The notes under the pieces: model-generated
What the model saw: only the letters and a program-made list of their open reading frames with translations
Told to the model about the DNA's origin: nothing
Database searches by the model: none
Assembly: GCF_900110255.1 (NCBI RefSeq)
Contig: NZ_FODD01000063.1
Span: 1-32,340 of the forward strand
Source of the DNA: Actinacidiphila rubida
GTDB lineage: Bacteria; Actinomycetota; Actinomycetes; Streptomycetales; Streptomycetaceae
Length of the DNA: 32,340 nucleotides
Direction: 5' to 3'
Part shown: positions 15,201 through 23,249 of the stretch, piece by piece
Numbering within the stretch: the first letter of the stretch is position 1
How the letters are laid out: each line of letters opens with the position of its first letter
Translations under genes and position numbers: made by a program

Positions 15201-16175
15201 ATGACCCCCGGCATCCGGGACACCGCGGCGCGGCCGGACGGCGGCCCCGACGACTTCGCCGCCCGCGCCGAGACGCACCGGCGGGAGCTGCACGTCCACT
15301 GCTACCGCATGCTGGCGTCGTTCGACGAGGCCGAGGACGCCGTCCAGGAGACGCTGCTGCGCGCCTGGAAGGCGCGGGAGTCCTTCGAGGGCGAGCACCT
15401 GCGGGCGTGGCTGTACAGGATCGCCACCAACGTGTGCCTGGACCAGTTGCGGCGCAGCTCACGGCGGCTCACCACCGTCACGTCCTTCGCCGAGGTGCCG
15501 TGGCTGCAGCCGTACCCCGACGGGATGCTGGACGAGGTGGCGCCGGCCGCGGAGGAGCCGGACGCGGTCGTGGTCGACCGGGAGACCATCGAACTGGCCT
15601 TCCTGGCCGCGCTCCAGGTGCTGCCGCCGCGCCAGCGGGCCGCGTTCGTGGCCCGGGACGTGCTCGGCTGGCCGGCCGGGGAGTGCGCGGAGATGCTCGG
15701 CACGTCCGTGGCGGCGGCCAACAGCGCGCTGCAGCGCGCCAGGGCGACGATGCGCGCGCAGATGCCGGCCCGCCGGGCGGAGTGGACGGCGGGCGAGCCG
15801 AGCGCCGAGGAGCGCGAGCTGCTGGAGCGGTTCATCGCGGCGCACGAGAGCGGTGACGTGGAGGCCGCGGTGGCGATCTCCGCGGAGGACCTGCGGATCA
15901 CGATGCCGCCGTTCCCGATGGTCTTCGACGGCGTGGCCGCGATGCGGCCGCTGATGGAGCAGGCGTTCGGCCCCGAGCTCGGCGGCGACTGGCGCTTGTT
16001 GCCCACGCGGGCCAACCGCATGCCGTGCGCCGCCAGTTACCTCCGGCGGCCCGGCGACACGGTCCACCGCCCCTTCAAGTTCGACGTCCTGCGCGTCACC
16101 GGCGGCCGCATCGCCGAGATCACGACCTTCGGCCCCGAACTCTTCCCCTCCTTCCACCTCCCCCCGACCCTCTGA
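15201..16175 (+). CDS. ECF sigma factor with SnoaL-like C-terminal domain
   Basis: RNA polymerase sigma factor of the extracytoplasmic-function class, 324 residues, longer than a plain ECF. Region 2 is present (HCYRMLASFDEAEDAVQETLLRAW, then RAWLYRIATNVCLDQLRR). A linker with PWLQPYPD follows. Region 4 is LPPRQRAAFVARDVLGWPAGECAEMLGTSVAAANSALQRAR. From about residue 205 a SnoaL/NTF2-like domain runs to the end. Fused domains of this kind occur in the SigG/SigJ-like and ECF41 groups and can modulate sigma activity without a separate anti-sigma factor; none is visible here. ATG at 15201 has AGGAGGAGG upstream. It is probably co-transcribed with the SDR-fold gene, which may be its target or partner. 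Confidence 0.92.
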   Translation: MTPGIRDTAARPDGGPDDFAARAETHRRELHVHCYRMLASFDEAEDAVQETLLRAWKARESFEGEHLRAWLYRIATNVCLDQLRRSSRRLTTVTSFAEVPWLQPYPDGMLDEVAPAAEEPDAVVVDRETIELAFLAALQVLPPRQRAAFVARDVLGWPAGECAEMLGTSVAAANSALQRARATMRAQMPARRAEWTAGEPSAEERELLERFIAAHESGDVEAAVAISAEDLRITMPPFPMVFDGVAAMRPLMEQAFGPELGGDWRLLPTRANRMPCAASYLRRPGDTVHRPFKFDVLRVTGGRIAEITTFGPELFPSFHLPPTL

Positions 16176-16260
16176 CCCCGCCCCTTCACCCTCTCGCGGT
16201 CTTCCTCGTCGACTCCCCCCACCGTTCTCGTCCAGGTCACCCCGGTCGACGGCTGACCCT

Positions 16261-16728
16261 TCAGGGTGAGGGGGGAAGGCCCGGCAGCCGGGCCGGCTCG
16301 TCGACGACAGGCGTCCCCCGGCCGAAGTGGCTGATGGCCGCGGCGATCCGGGTCTCGTCGGCGTCCAGTGCCTTCGGCAGGAGGACGAGCGGGCCGCCCC
16401 ACCGCTTGGTGTTGCGGGCGGCCCGCTCCACGGAACGCGACCGGAACAGCGTCAGGTCCAGCAGGGGCAGGTTCATGCCCTCCCGGGGGATCGGCACGAC
16501 GGCGGTCGTCATCGATCGCCGCACCAGGTGGACGACGCGGATCTCGTCCCACCCCACCGTGCGCGCCCCCAGGACGGTGATCCCGAGGCCGTCGATCCGC
16601 AGCACGCACCCCGGGACCGGGCCGTCTCCGGGCCCCGTCCTTCCGGGAGACCTGCCGAAGGGGTCCGCCGGATCCGTGACGCCGAGACAGGCCGCGGTCC
16701 GGCCGCAAAAAGCGTACGGCCTGGCCAC
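16261..16728 (-). CDS. Small PH-like hypothetical protein, start uncertain
   Basis: I do not recognise a named family. The part from about residue 42 (VLRIDGLGITVLGARTVGWDEIRVVHLV) has the strand pattern and Trp-Asp-Glu-Ile turn seen in small bacterial PH-like domains. It ends in a helix (DADETRIAAAISHFG). The first 41 residues are low-complexity, and the GTG at 16728 lies inside the chitinase terminator hairpin. The real start may be GTG at 16605, giving about 114 residues. It lies downstream of the chitinase gene on the same strand and may depend on read-through. No membrane segment or signal peptide is visible. Confidence 0.5.
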   Translation of the reverse strand: MARPYAFCGRTAACLGVTDPADPFGRSPGRTGPGDGPVPGCVLRIDGLGITVLGARTVGWDEIRVVHLVRRSMTTAVVPIPREGMNLPLLDLTLFRSRSVERAARNTKRWGGPLVLLPKALDADETRIAAAISHFGRGTPVVDEPARLPGLPPSP

Positions 16729-16753
16729 CGCCCTCGGGGACCAGGCCGTACGC
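16712..16753 (-). terminator. Rho-independent terminator of the chitinase gene
   Basis: Perfect 13-bp arms GCGTACGGCCTGG (16712-16724) and CCAGGCCGTACGC (16741-16753) flank a 16-nt loop. On the minus strand the hairpin is followed by TTTTT (from 16711 downward), a textbook intrinsic terminator 23 bp after the chitinase stop. Confidence 0.92.
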
Positions 16754-16775
16754 GTTCAGGGGGGCAACAAGGAGC

Positions 16776-18395
16776 TCAGCCGAAGTAGCTGTGGAAGTTG
16801 TTGCTGAACTCCCAGTTGCTGAACTTGTCCCAGTTGATGGACCACGTCATGAGGCCGCGCAGGGTGGGCCAGGTGCCGTGGGTGGTGTAGCTGCCGCAGT
16901 TGGTCTTCTTGGTGAGGCAGTCGAGGGCCTGGTCGACCTGCGCCGGGGCGGTGTAGCCGTTGCCCGCGTTGGTGGAGGCGGGGAGGCCGATGCCGACCTG
17001 GGAGGGGGCCAGGGCCGGGAACATGTTGGCGGTGTTGCCGGCCACCGGGAAACCGGTGAGCAGCATGTCCGTCATCGCGATGTGGAAGTCCGCGCCGCCC
17101 ATGGAGTGGTACTGGTTGTCCAGGCCCATGATCGAGCCGGAGTTGTAGTCCTGGACGTGCAGCAGCGTCAGGTCGTTGCGCAGGGCGTAGATCACCGGCA
17201 GGTAGGCGCCGCACCGCGGGTCCTGCCCGCCGAACGGCCCGGAGCCGTAGAACTGGTAGCCCATCTGCACGAAGAACGTCTCGGGCGCCATCGTCAGCAC
17301 GAACCCGCTGCCGTACCTGGCCTTCAGGCTCTTCAGCGCCGAGATCAGGTTGACGATCACCGGCGTCGTCGGGTTCTTGAAGTCGGTGTCGCCGGTGTTG
17401 AGCGACAGCGAGTGGCCCTCGAAGTCGATGTCGATGCCGTCCAGGCCCCACTGGTCGATGATCGCGCTCACCGAGGAGACGAACGCGTCGCGCGCCGCGG
17501 TGGTGGTGAGCTGCACCTCGCCGTTGGCGCCGCCGATGGACAGCAGCACCTTCTTGCCGGCCGCCTGCTTGGCCTTGATCGCGGCCTTGAAGTCCGCGTC
17601 GGACTCCACCGACGGGCACTCGCTGACCGAGCAGCGGTTGAAGTGGATGTTCCCCGAGGTGGGCGAGTCCGTCTCGCCGAACGCGAGGTCGATGACGTCC
17701 CAACTGCTCGGCACGTCCGCCAGCTTGGTGTAGCCCGAGCCGTTCGCGAACGTCTCGTGCAGGTAGCCGACCAGCGCGTGCGTCGGCAGCCCGCCCGACG
17801 GCGGCGGTGTGGTGGGCGGTGTGGTCGGGGGCGTCGTCGGGGGAGTGGTCGGCGGCGTCGTGGGGGGAGTCGTCGGTGGTGTGGTGGTGCCGCTGCCCGG
17901 GCCCTGGAGGGAGATGTCGTCGGCGTAGTACGACGGCTGCCCGTACCAGCCGTGCACGTACACCGCCGCGGTGGTCTGGCTCGCGCCGGTGGTGAAGGAC
18001 ACGCTCAGCGGTGCGTACGCGCCGTTGGTGGACGGCGTCCAGGTGCTGGTGCCGCCGTCCACGCCGATGTAGACGTACGCGCCGTTGACCTGGGCGGACA
18101 GCGTGTAGGTGGTGTTGGGCGCGACGGTGACGGTCTGCTTGCACTGGCCGGTCGCGCTGGCGGAGGGCGCGCCTTGGAGCGCGTAAGTGCCGGTGTGGGC
18201 GTGGCCGGTGACCGCGGCGGAACCCGCGTCGCAGGTCCAGCCGGACAGGTTCCCGGCCTCGAACCCGCCGTTGGTCAGGAACTCACCGGCGCTGGCGGTC
18301 GGTGCGAGGGCGACGAGGCCGCCGACCGCGACGGCACCCGCGAGGACTGCGGTGGCGGCGGCGACGGAACGTCTGCGCAGGGCAGAGGTGAGCAT
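16776..18395 (-). CDS. Secreted GH18 chitinase with N-terminal carbohydrate-binding module
   Basis: Extracellular endochitinase of 539 residues that breaks chitin to soluble oligosaccharides. A Sec signal peptide (about 1-36, ending ASA) comes first. A beta-sandwich binding module follows (about 38-165: FLTNGGFEAGNLSGWTCD ... YYADDISLQ, CBM4/9 or CBM16-like). A TTPP repeat linker (about 170-195) leads to the GH18 barrel. Its SxGG motif is LLSIGGANG, and DGIDIDFE has catalytic Glu326 with Asp322 and Asp324. QMGYQFYGSG and GLMTWSINWD are further GH18 strands. ATG at 18395 has AAGGAG upstream. Two 12-bp repeats overlapping the promoter predict control by DasR and chitin/N-acetylglucosamine. A strong terminator follows. 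Confidence 0.96.
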   Translation of the reverse strand: MLTSALRRRSVAAATAVLAGAVAVGGLVALAPTASAGEFLTNGGFEAGNLSGWTCDAGSAAVTGHAHTGTYALQGAPSASATGQCKQTVTVAPNTTYTLSAQVNGAYVYIGVDGGTSTWTPSTNGAYAPLSVSFTTGASQTTAAVYVHGWYGQPSYYADDISLQGPGSGTTTPPTTPPTTPPTTPPTTPPTTPPTTPPPSGGLPTHALVGYLHETFANGSGYTKLADVPSSWDVIDLAFGETDSPTSGNIHFNRCSVSECPSVESDADFKAAIKAKQAAGKKVLLSIGGANGEVQLTTTAARDAFVSSVSAIIDQWGLDGIDIDFEGHSLSLNTGDTDFKNPTTPVIVNLISALKSLKARYGSGFVLTMAPETFFVQMGYQFYGSGPFGGQDPRCGAYLPVIYALRNDLTLLHVQDYNSGSIMGLDNQYHSMGGADFHIAMTDMLLTGFPVAGNTANMFPALAPSQVGIGLPASTNAGNGYTAPAQVDQALDCLTKKTNCGSYTTHGTWPTLRGLMTWSINWDKFSNWEFSNNFHSYFG

Positions 18396-18443
18396 GGGGG
18401 GAATGCTCCTTCGGAGAGAGGGCGCATGAGCATGTCACCGCGC

Positions 18444-18484
18444 AGCAAACAGGTCCAGACCAATCGTGTCAATGGTCCGGACCA
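18444..18484 (-). promoter_or_regulatory. Chitinase promoter with two DasR-type (dre-like) repeats
   Basis: On the minus strand, TGGTCCGGACCA (18484-18473) is followed by -35 TTGACA (18472-18467). TGGTCTGGACCT (18462-18451) comes next, and -10 TTTGCT (18449-18444) lies 17 bp from the -35 box. Paired 12-bp repeats at the -35 box are the known signature of Streptomyces chitinase promoters. They match the core of the DasR response element (TGGTCTAGACCA). Confidence 0.85.
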
Positions 18485-18541
18485 GGATCACGGCGAGGTT
18501 CCGCCACGGCGTACCCCAGGCCGCGCCGATTCCGTCCGGGC

Positions 18542-18781
18542 TCAGGAGCGCTTGCTCCAGGGCCACTTGGGCCCGGGCGGCGGCTTCCCCTCGGGGTCGA
18601 AGACGAACACCCAGCGCGTGCGGTGCGTACCGCGTGTGCCCGGCTCGCGGTGGTAGACGTAGGTCGTCTGTTCGACGGGCACCTTGTACACCCGCGGGGG
18701 CTGCCCGGTCATCCCCACCAGCACGTCCAGCACGCGCCCGTCCAGCGGGCCGCCCAGGAACTCCGTCTCCTCGTGTCGCAC
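18542..18781 (-). CDS. Small conserved hypothetical protein
   Basis: About 79 residues, no named function known to me. The body HEETEFLGGPLDGRVLDVLVG...RVYKVPVE...YVYHREPG...TRWVFVFDPEG has alternating strands and a well-formed Gly-Gly-Pro-Leu-Asp-Gly turn, like small beta-rich actinobacterial proteins. It has no signal peptide or membrane segment. The frame is open to an ATG at 18823, but that codon overlaps the ATG of the divergent TetR gene (shared CATG). I therefore prefer GTG at 18781, where the similarity-like part begins. It lies between the chitinase promoter and the TetR gene and may be part of the TetR target set. Confidence 0.65.
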   Translation of the reverse strand: MRHEETEFLGGPLDGRVLDVLVGMTGQPPRVYKVPVEQTTYVYHREPGTRGTHRTRWVFVFDPEGKPPPGPKWPWSKRS

Positions 18782-18809
18782 GGGCCCACTGTCCCACGGG
18801 TCCGCCGGA

Positions 18810-18815
18810 TACGCT
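18810..18815 (+). promoter_or_regulatory. -10 box of a probable leaderless promoter (tetR)
   Basis: TACGCT ends six bases before ATG at 18822, so transcription should begin at the start codon. No ribosome site is present, which agrees with a leaderless mRNA. Confidence 0.5.
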
Positions 18816-18821
18816 GCGCAC

Positions 18822-19544
18822 ATGAGCAGCGAGGCGCCGGCCTACCGGCGGATGAGCGTCGAGGCCCGCCGCAGGCAACTGCTGTCCGCGGCCGTGGACC
18901 TCTTCGGCCACCGGCGCCCCGAGGACGTGTCGGTGGACGACGTGGCGAGCGCCGCCGGCGTCTCCCGTCCGCTGGTCTACCGCTACTTCCCGGGCGGCAA
19001 GCAGCAGTTGTACGAGGCCGCGGTGCACGGCGCCGCGCAGGAGCTGATCGGCCGGTTCGCGGTGCCCAGCGAGGGCCCGCCCACCCAGCGCCTGGCCGGC
19101 GCCCTCGACCGCTACCTCGCCTACGTCGACGAGCACGACGCCGCGTACGGCGCGCTGCTGCGCGGCGGCAGCGTCGCCGAGACCATCCGCACCGACGCGA
19201 TCGTGGACGAGGTGCGGCGCAGGGCCGCCGAGCAGGTGCTGCACCACCTCGGCGTCACCGGCGCCGGGCCCCGGCTGGCGATGATGGTCCGCTCGTGGAT
19301 CGCCTCGGTGGAGGCGGTGTCGCTGATCTGGCTGGACGAGGGCAAGCAGCCGCCGGTCTCCGAGCTGCGCGCCTGGCTGGTGGACCAGTTCACCGGGCTG
19401 CTGCTGGTCACCGCGACCGGGGACCCGGAGACCGCCGAAGCGGCGGCACGCGCACTGGAGTTGGAGACCGCGGACAGCCCGGCGGGAGCGCTGGTGCGGC
19501 GGCTGGCCCCGCTGGCCCCCGCGGTCACCGCGCTCCTGGAGTAG
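18822..19544 (+). CDS. TetR family transcriptional regulator
   Basis: One-component regulator of 240 residues. The N-terminal helix-turn-helix is clear: RRRQLLSAAVDLFGHRRPEDVSVDDVASAAGVSRPLVYRYFPGGKQQLYEAA (about 15-66), with the usual Tyr-Arg-Tyr-Phe recognition helix end. The all-helical C-terminal ligand domain (about 70-240) includes GPRLAMMVRSWIASVEAVSLIWL, which places it with AcrR/TetR proteins carrying a TetR_C-like domain. The ligand is unknown. It lies convergent to the AurF-like gene and divergent from a small conserved gene. A candidate operator in the diiron intergenic region (20570-20585) is a possible target. Confidence 0.92.
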   Translation: MSSEAPAYRRMSVEARRRQLLSAAVDLFGHRRPEDVSVDDVASAAGVSRPLVYRYFPGGKQQLYEAAVHGAAQELIGRFAVPSEGPPTQRLAGALDRYLAYVDEHDAAYGALLRGGSVAETIRTDAIVDEVRRRAAEQVLHHLGVTGAGPRLAMMVRSWIASVEAVSLIWLDEGKQPPVSELRAWLVDQFTGLLLVTATGDPETAEAAARALELETADSPAGALVRRLAPLAPAVTALLE

Positions 19545-19649
19545 GGGACCCGGTCGGGAGGGTCCGGTGGGGCCCGACGGGCAAGGCCCGGTGGGGAACC
19601 GGCGATAGGGGTCCGGTAGAGGCCCGTCCGGTCGGTCCGGCGGCTGCGC

Positions 19650-20543
19650 TCAGCCCAGCAGGCCCGACGCCGACCACAGCCGGCGGCTCGGCCCGCGGAA
19701 CATCCCGATCTCCTCGAAGAAGTCCATCAGGCGCTTGGCGGCCTGCCGCACCACGTCCTGCCGGTGGGGGCTGGTGCGCGCCGCCTCCACCGCCTGCCGC
19801 GGGTCGAGCCCGACGGCCGTGTAGACCTGCGGGCTGATCAGCGAGCGGGCGATGACGCGCGCGGCCTGCCCGCCCGAGGTGCGGGTGAAGGCGATCTCCC
19901 AGCGCGGGGCGGACGCCATCTGGCGGCGCAGCTCCTCGCGGGCGTAGCGGATGTGCCGGGCCTCCTCGACGACGTGGATGCGGGTCACCCCGCGGACGAA
20001 CGGCTGGATCCGCTCGTCCGTGAAGGTCAGCCGCTGCATCCAGTCGAGGATCTCCTCGGCCAGCAGCGTCCCGGTGAACGAACCGGGCGTCGTCGAGATG
20101 GTCTTGATGGCCCGGCCCAGCGCGTGGTCCAGCCGGGACGGGCGATAGGTGGGCGTGCCCATCTTCGTCACCGCGCGCGCGAACATCTTGCTGTGCCGGC
20201 ACTCGTCGGCGATCTCGGTCAGCGCGTACCGCACGTGCGCCGACGTGGGCTCCAGGTCGTAGGTGTGCCGCAGCAGCAGCTGCATGAGGATCGTCTCGAA
20301 CCACACGCCGATCGCGCACAGCGACGCCGCCTCGTGCTTGCTGAGCTCGATCCGCTGCTCCTCCGGCATCGTCTTCCACAGCGGCGTGTCGTAGAGCGAG
20401 ACCAGCTCGGGCGGCCAGAACCACAGCCCCTCCTCGAAGGGCGCGTCCCAGTCCAGCTCGGTGTCGGGGTCGAAGGAGTGCTTCGCCGAGGCGGCGAGCA
20501 GCCGCTCCGCGGTCTTCTCGCGATCGATCAGCGTGGCGTCCAT
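19650..20543 (-). CDS. AurF-type diiron N-oxygenase family protein
   Basis: Predicted diiron oxygenase of 297 residues in the AurF family, whose founder oxidises p-aminobenzoate to p-nitrobenzoate. Likely iron ligands are visible: Glu83 (WFETI), Glu114 and His117 (DECRH), Glu164 (AEEIL), then His190, Glu194 and His197 (HVVEEARH). The H-x3-E-x2-H pattern, with an extra His ligand, is the special mark of AurF over ordinary ferritin-like proteins. The substrate here is unknown, and no aminobenzoate or polyketide genes are near. ATG at 20543 has CGGAGG at a rather long 12-nt spacing. It shares a 108-bp promoter region with the divergent ferritin-like diiron gene. Confidence 0.88.
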   Translation of the reverse strand: MDATLIDREKTAERLLAASAKHSFDPDTELDWDAPFEEGLWFWPPELVSLYDTPLWKTMPEEQRIELSKHEAASLCAIGVWFETILMQLLLRHTYDLEPTSAHVRYALTEIADECRHSKMFARAVTKMGTPTYRPSRLDHALGRAIKTISTTPGSFTGTLLAEEILDWMQRLTFTDERIQPFVRGVTRIHVVEEARHIRYAREELRRQMASAPRWEIAFTRTSGGQAARVIARSLISPQVYTAVGLDPRQAVEAARTSPHRQDVVRQAAKRLMDFFEEIGMFRGPSRRLWSASGLLG

Positions 20544-20569
20544 GGGTGAACGAGCCTCCGGTGCATGAG

Positions 20570-20608
20570 GGTTACCAGCGGTACCCCCCTTATGAGACTC
20601 TGTGTCAA
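20570..20608. promoter_or_regulatory. Shared promoter/operator of the divergent diiron genes
   Basis: A dyad TACC-AGC-GGTA (20573-20583), extended imperfectly to GGGTTACC/GGTACCCC, lies in the intergenic region. On the minus strand TTGACA (20608-20603) is a good -35 box. At 17 bp spacing the expected -10 falls on the dyad, so a bound repressor would block transcription of the AurF-like gene. Confidence 0.45.
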
Positions 20609-20651
20609 CAAGGCCGTCAAGCCCTCGTGCAGCAACTGATGGGAGCCGCCC

Positions 20652-21767
20652 ATGTCGACCGAAGGCCTCTACACGCAGCAGCCCGCGCAATGGAGCTGGC
20701 AGGTGCCGGCGCACGGCTCCGCCCGCTTCTCCTGGGAGTACGACGACGGGCGCGACCGGCTGCTGGCCCTCTACCAGAAGGGCAAGGACAAGCAGTGGGA
20801 CGGGGCCAGGCGGATCGACTGGGACCTGGAGGTCGACCCCAACGACCCGCTGGGCACGCCGGACGAGGCGATCACCCTCTACGGCACCCGCTACTGGGAC
20901 GCGATGACCGAACGGGACCGCGGGCTGCTCCGCCAGCACTACAGCGCCTGGCAGTTCAGCCAGTTCCTGCACGGCGAGCAGGGCGCGATGGTCTGCGCCG
21001 CGCGGATCGTGGAGTCCGCGCCGGACCTGGACGCCAAGTTCTACTCGGCCACGCAGACCATGGACGAGGCCCGGCACGCCGAGGTCTACGGGCGCTTCCT
21101 GCACGAGAAGGTCGGGATGCTCTACCCGATCAACGACAACCTGCAGAGCCTGCTCGGCGACACCCTGCGCGACTCCCGCTGGGACATGCCCTACCTGGGG
21201 ATGCAGGTGCTCATCGAGGGCCTGGCGCTGGCCGCGTTCGGCATGATCCGCGACACCACCACCAAGCCGCTGCCCAAGCAGATCCTCGCCTACGTGATGC
21301 AGGACGAGGCCCGGCACGTCGCCTTCGGGCGGATGGCGCTGCGCGACTACTACAAGGAGCTGTCCGACGCGGAGCTGCGCGAGCGCGAGGAGTTCGTGAT
21401 CGAGGGCTGCTTCCTGATGCGGGACCGGCTGCGCGGGGTGGAGGTGCTGGAGAACTTCGGCATCCCGGCGGGCGAGGCGGCCGATCTGACCGAGAAGTCG
21501 GAATTCCTGGCGCTGTTCCGCAAGTTGCTGTTCAGCCGGATCGTGCCCTGCGTGAAGGACATCGGGCTGTGGGGTCCGCGGCTGCAGAAGGCCTACCTGG
21601 ACATGGGCGTCTTCGACCTCGGCGACTCCAACCTCGACCTGCTGATGGCCCAGGACGAGGAACTGGCCGAGCGGCTGGACGCCGAGCGGTTCGCCGCCGA
21701 GGAGGCGGCACGGGTGGCCGAGGTGGCCGAGACCGTCGCGCAGGGCGGGGACGGCGGCCAGGAATAG
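20652..21767 (+). CDS. Ferritin-like diiron carboxylate protein
   Basis: 371-residue protein of the ferritin-like/R2-like diiron group, probably an oxygenase or oxidase of unknown substrate. A full ligand set is visible: Glu109 (HGEQGA), Glu139 and His142 (DEARH), Glu189 (IEGLAL), Glu219 and His222 (DEARH). The N-terminal 50 residues are aromatic-rich, and the last 40 are Ala/Glu-rich and probably helical or disordered. ATG at 20652 has GGGAG upstream. The gene diverges from the AurF-like gene across 108 bp; the pairing of two different diiron enzymes suggests one pathway or shared control. Confidence 0.9.
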   Translation: MSTEGLYTQQPAQWSWQVPAHGSARFSWEYDDGRDRLLALYQKGKDKQWDGARRIDWDLEVDPNDPLGTPDEAITLYGTRYWDAMTERDRGLLRQHYSAWQFSQFLHGEQGAMVCAARIVESAPDLDAKFYSATQTMDEARHAEVYGRFLHEKVGMLYPINDNLQSLLGDTLRDSRWDMPYLGMQVLIEGLALAAFGMIRDTTTKPLPKQILAYVMQDEARHVAFGRMALRDYYKELSDAELREREEFVIEGCFLMRDRLRGVEVLENFGIPAGEAADLTEKSEFLALFRKLLFSRIVPCVKDIGLWGPRLQKAYLDMGVFDLGDSNLDLLMAQDEELAERLDAERFAAEEAARVAEVAETVAQGGDGGQE

Positions 21768-21786
21768 TGCATTCCGGGACCCGGGG

Positions 21787-21814
21787 TTGATCACGGACAA
21801 GCCGACCGTACGCT
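21787..21814 (+). promoter_or_regulatory. Leaderless-type promoter of the CapA-like gene
   Basis: TTGATC (21787-21792) and TACGCT (21809-21814) are 16 bp apart. ATG at 21821 begins six bases after the -10 box, with no ribosome site. This is the best-formed leaderless promoter in the window. Confidence 0.6.
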
Positions 21815-21820
21815 TGTCCG

Positions 21821-23008
21821 ATGAACGAGGGACCGCGCTCGCGCCAGGCCGCACGCCGCGCCAGGCAGCGCCGCCGCCGCAGGAACACCGCCATAGGCCT
21901 GTCCGCCGGCCTGCTGGCCGTCGCGGCAGCGGTCTACCTGGCGTCCGGCGGAGGCGGCGGCCAGGCCGACGCGGCCGACTCCGCGCCCTCGCACGGAGCC
22001 GCGGCATCCGGCGGAACGGCCGCAACGGCCGGAACGACGGCCGCCCCTGCGGCCTCGCCGGCCCGTCACGCCGAGCCGAAGGGCACGATCACCCTCGCGT
22101 TCGCCGGCGACGTCCACTTCACCGAGCGGACCGCCGCCCGGCTCGGCATCGACCCCGCGCTCGGCCCGATGACGCAGACGCTGTCGGCCGCCGACTTCGC
22201 GATGGTCAACCTGGAGTCGGCGATCACCGAGCGGGGCGTGCCGCAGCCGAAGAAGTACCACTTCAGGACCACCCCGCAGGCGCTCGACGCGCTCCGCGGG
22301 TCCGGCATCGACGCCGTCACCATGGCCAACAACCACTCGGTGGACTACGGCGCGCAGGGCCTCGCGGACAGCATCGATGCCAAGCACCACGCGCCCATAC
22401 CCGTGGTGGGCATCGGCGCCGACGACACCGAGGCCTACCAGCCCTACACCACCACCATCAACGGCGTGCGGCTCGCGGTCGTCGCGGCCAGCCAGGTGCA
22501 GGACATCACCAACCAGAACTGGCGCGCGGGGCCCGGCAGACCGGGCATCGCCTCCGCGCTCGACCGGCCCCGGCTGCTGAAGGCGGTCAGGGCCGCCCGC
22601 GCCCACGCCGACGTCGTCGTGGTCTACCTGCACTGGGGAACCGAGGGACAGAGCTGCCCGGGACCCGAGCAGAAGTCGATCGCCGCCGACCTGTCCGCCG
22701 CCGGCGCCACCGCCGTCGTCGGCACCCACGCCCACGTGATGCTCGGCTCGGGGATGCTCGGGCCCACCTACGTCGCCTACGGGTTCGGGAACTTCCTCTG
22801 GTACGGCTCCTCGCCGTACCCGCACTCCGACCAGACCGGCGTGACGACCCTCACCGTCACCCACGGCCGCGTCGCCCAGGCCCGGTTCAGCCCGGCCGTC
22901 GTGGACGGACAGGGTGTGCCGGAGCCGCAGTCCGGCGCGGCCGCGCAGGGCATCCTCCAGCGCTACCAGGGCCTGCGGGGGTGCACCGGCCTGTCGGCCG
23001 CCCCGTAG
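21821..23008 (+). CDS. CapA family metallophosphatase-like membrane/secreted protein
   Basis: 395-residue protein of the CapA/PgsA family, named for poly-gamma-glutamate synthesis but widespread in actinobacteria with unknown roles. A very basic start (RRARQRRRRRN) and one hydrophobic segment (about 24-41) form a signal anchor, then an Ala/Gly/Thr linker. The calcineurin-like fold follows: FAGDVHFTE, MVNLESAIT, MANNHSVDYG, VYLHWGTEGQ, VVGTHAHVMLG and YGFGNFLW. These are the standard metal-site motifs of the family, all present. No other pgs genes are near, so polymer synthesis is not shown. The next gene, a NodB deacetylase on the same strand, follows after 241 bp. Confidence 0.9.
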   Translation: MNEGPRSRQAARRARQRRRRRNTAIGLSAGLLAVAAAVYLASGGGGGQADAADSAPSHGAAASGGTAATAGTTAAPAASPARHAEPKGTITLAFAGDVHFTERTAARLGIDPALGPMTQTLSAADFAMVNLESAITERGVPQPKKYHFRTTPQALDALRGSGIDAVTMANNHSVDYGAQGLADSIDAKHHAPIPVVGIGADDTEAYQPYTTTINGVRLAVVAASQVQDITNQNWRAGPGRPGIASALDRPRLLKAVRAARAHADVVVVYLHWGTEGQSCPGPEQKSIAADLSAAGATAVVGTHAHVMLGSGMLGPTYVAYGFGNFLWYGSSPYPHSDQTGVTTLTVTHGRVAQARFSPAVVDGQGVPEPQSGAAAQGILQRYQGLRGCTGLSAAP

Positions 23009-23249
23009 GATCGGCGCAGCACCTTCCGGGTGGACGTGACCGGCTCGCGGGCGCCCTCGCACGGGCCGCCCCGTGGCGGGCTACCGGACGTCCGTGCCCC
23101 GATGTCCGGATCCTGTAACGGCAGGTCCGCGCGGCGATCCGTGCGGAACCGCGCCGTGGCGGCGGGCATCTTTCGTTGCGCGGCCCGGCGCGGAAACGAC
23201 CAGCGCGCGGGGCCCAGGGACCATCAGGGCGGGGACGGGGAAACACATC

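Noticed and set aside
19650..21767. Aureothin-type biosynthetic cluster because of the AurF-like gene
   Set aside because: No polyketide synthase, pabAB or tailoring genes are nearby, so the product cannot be named.
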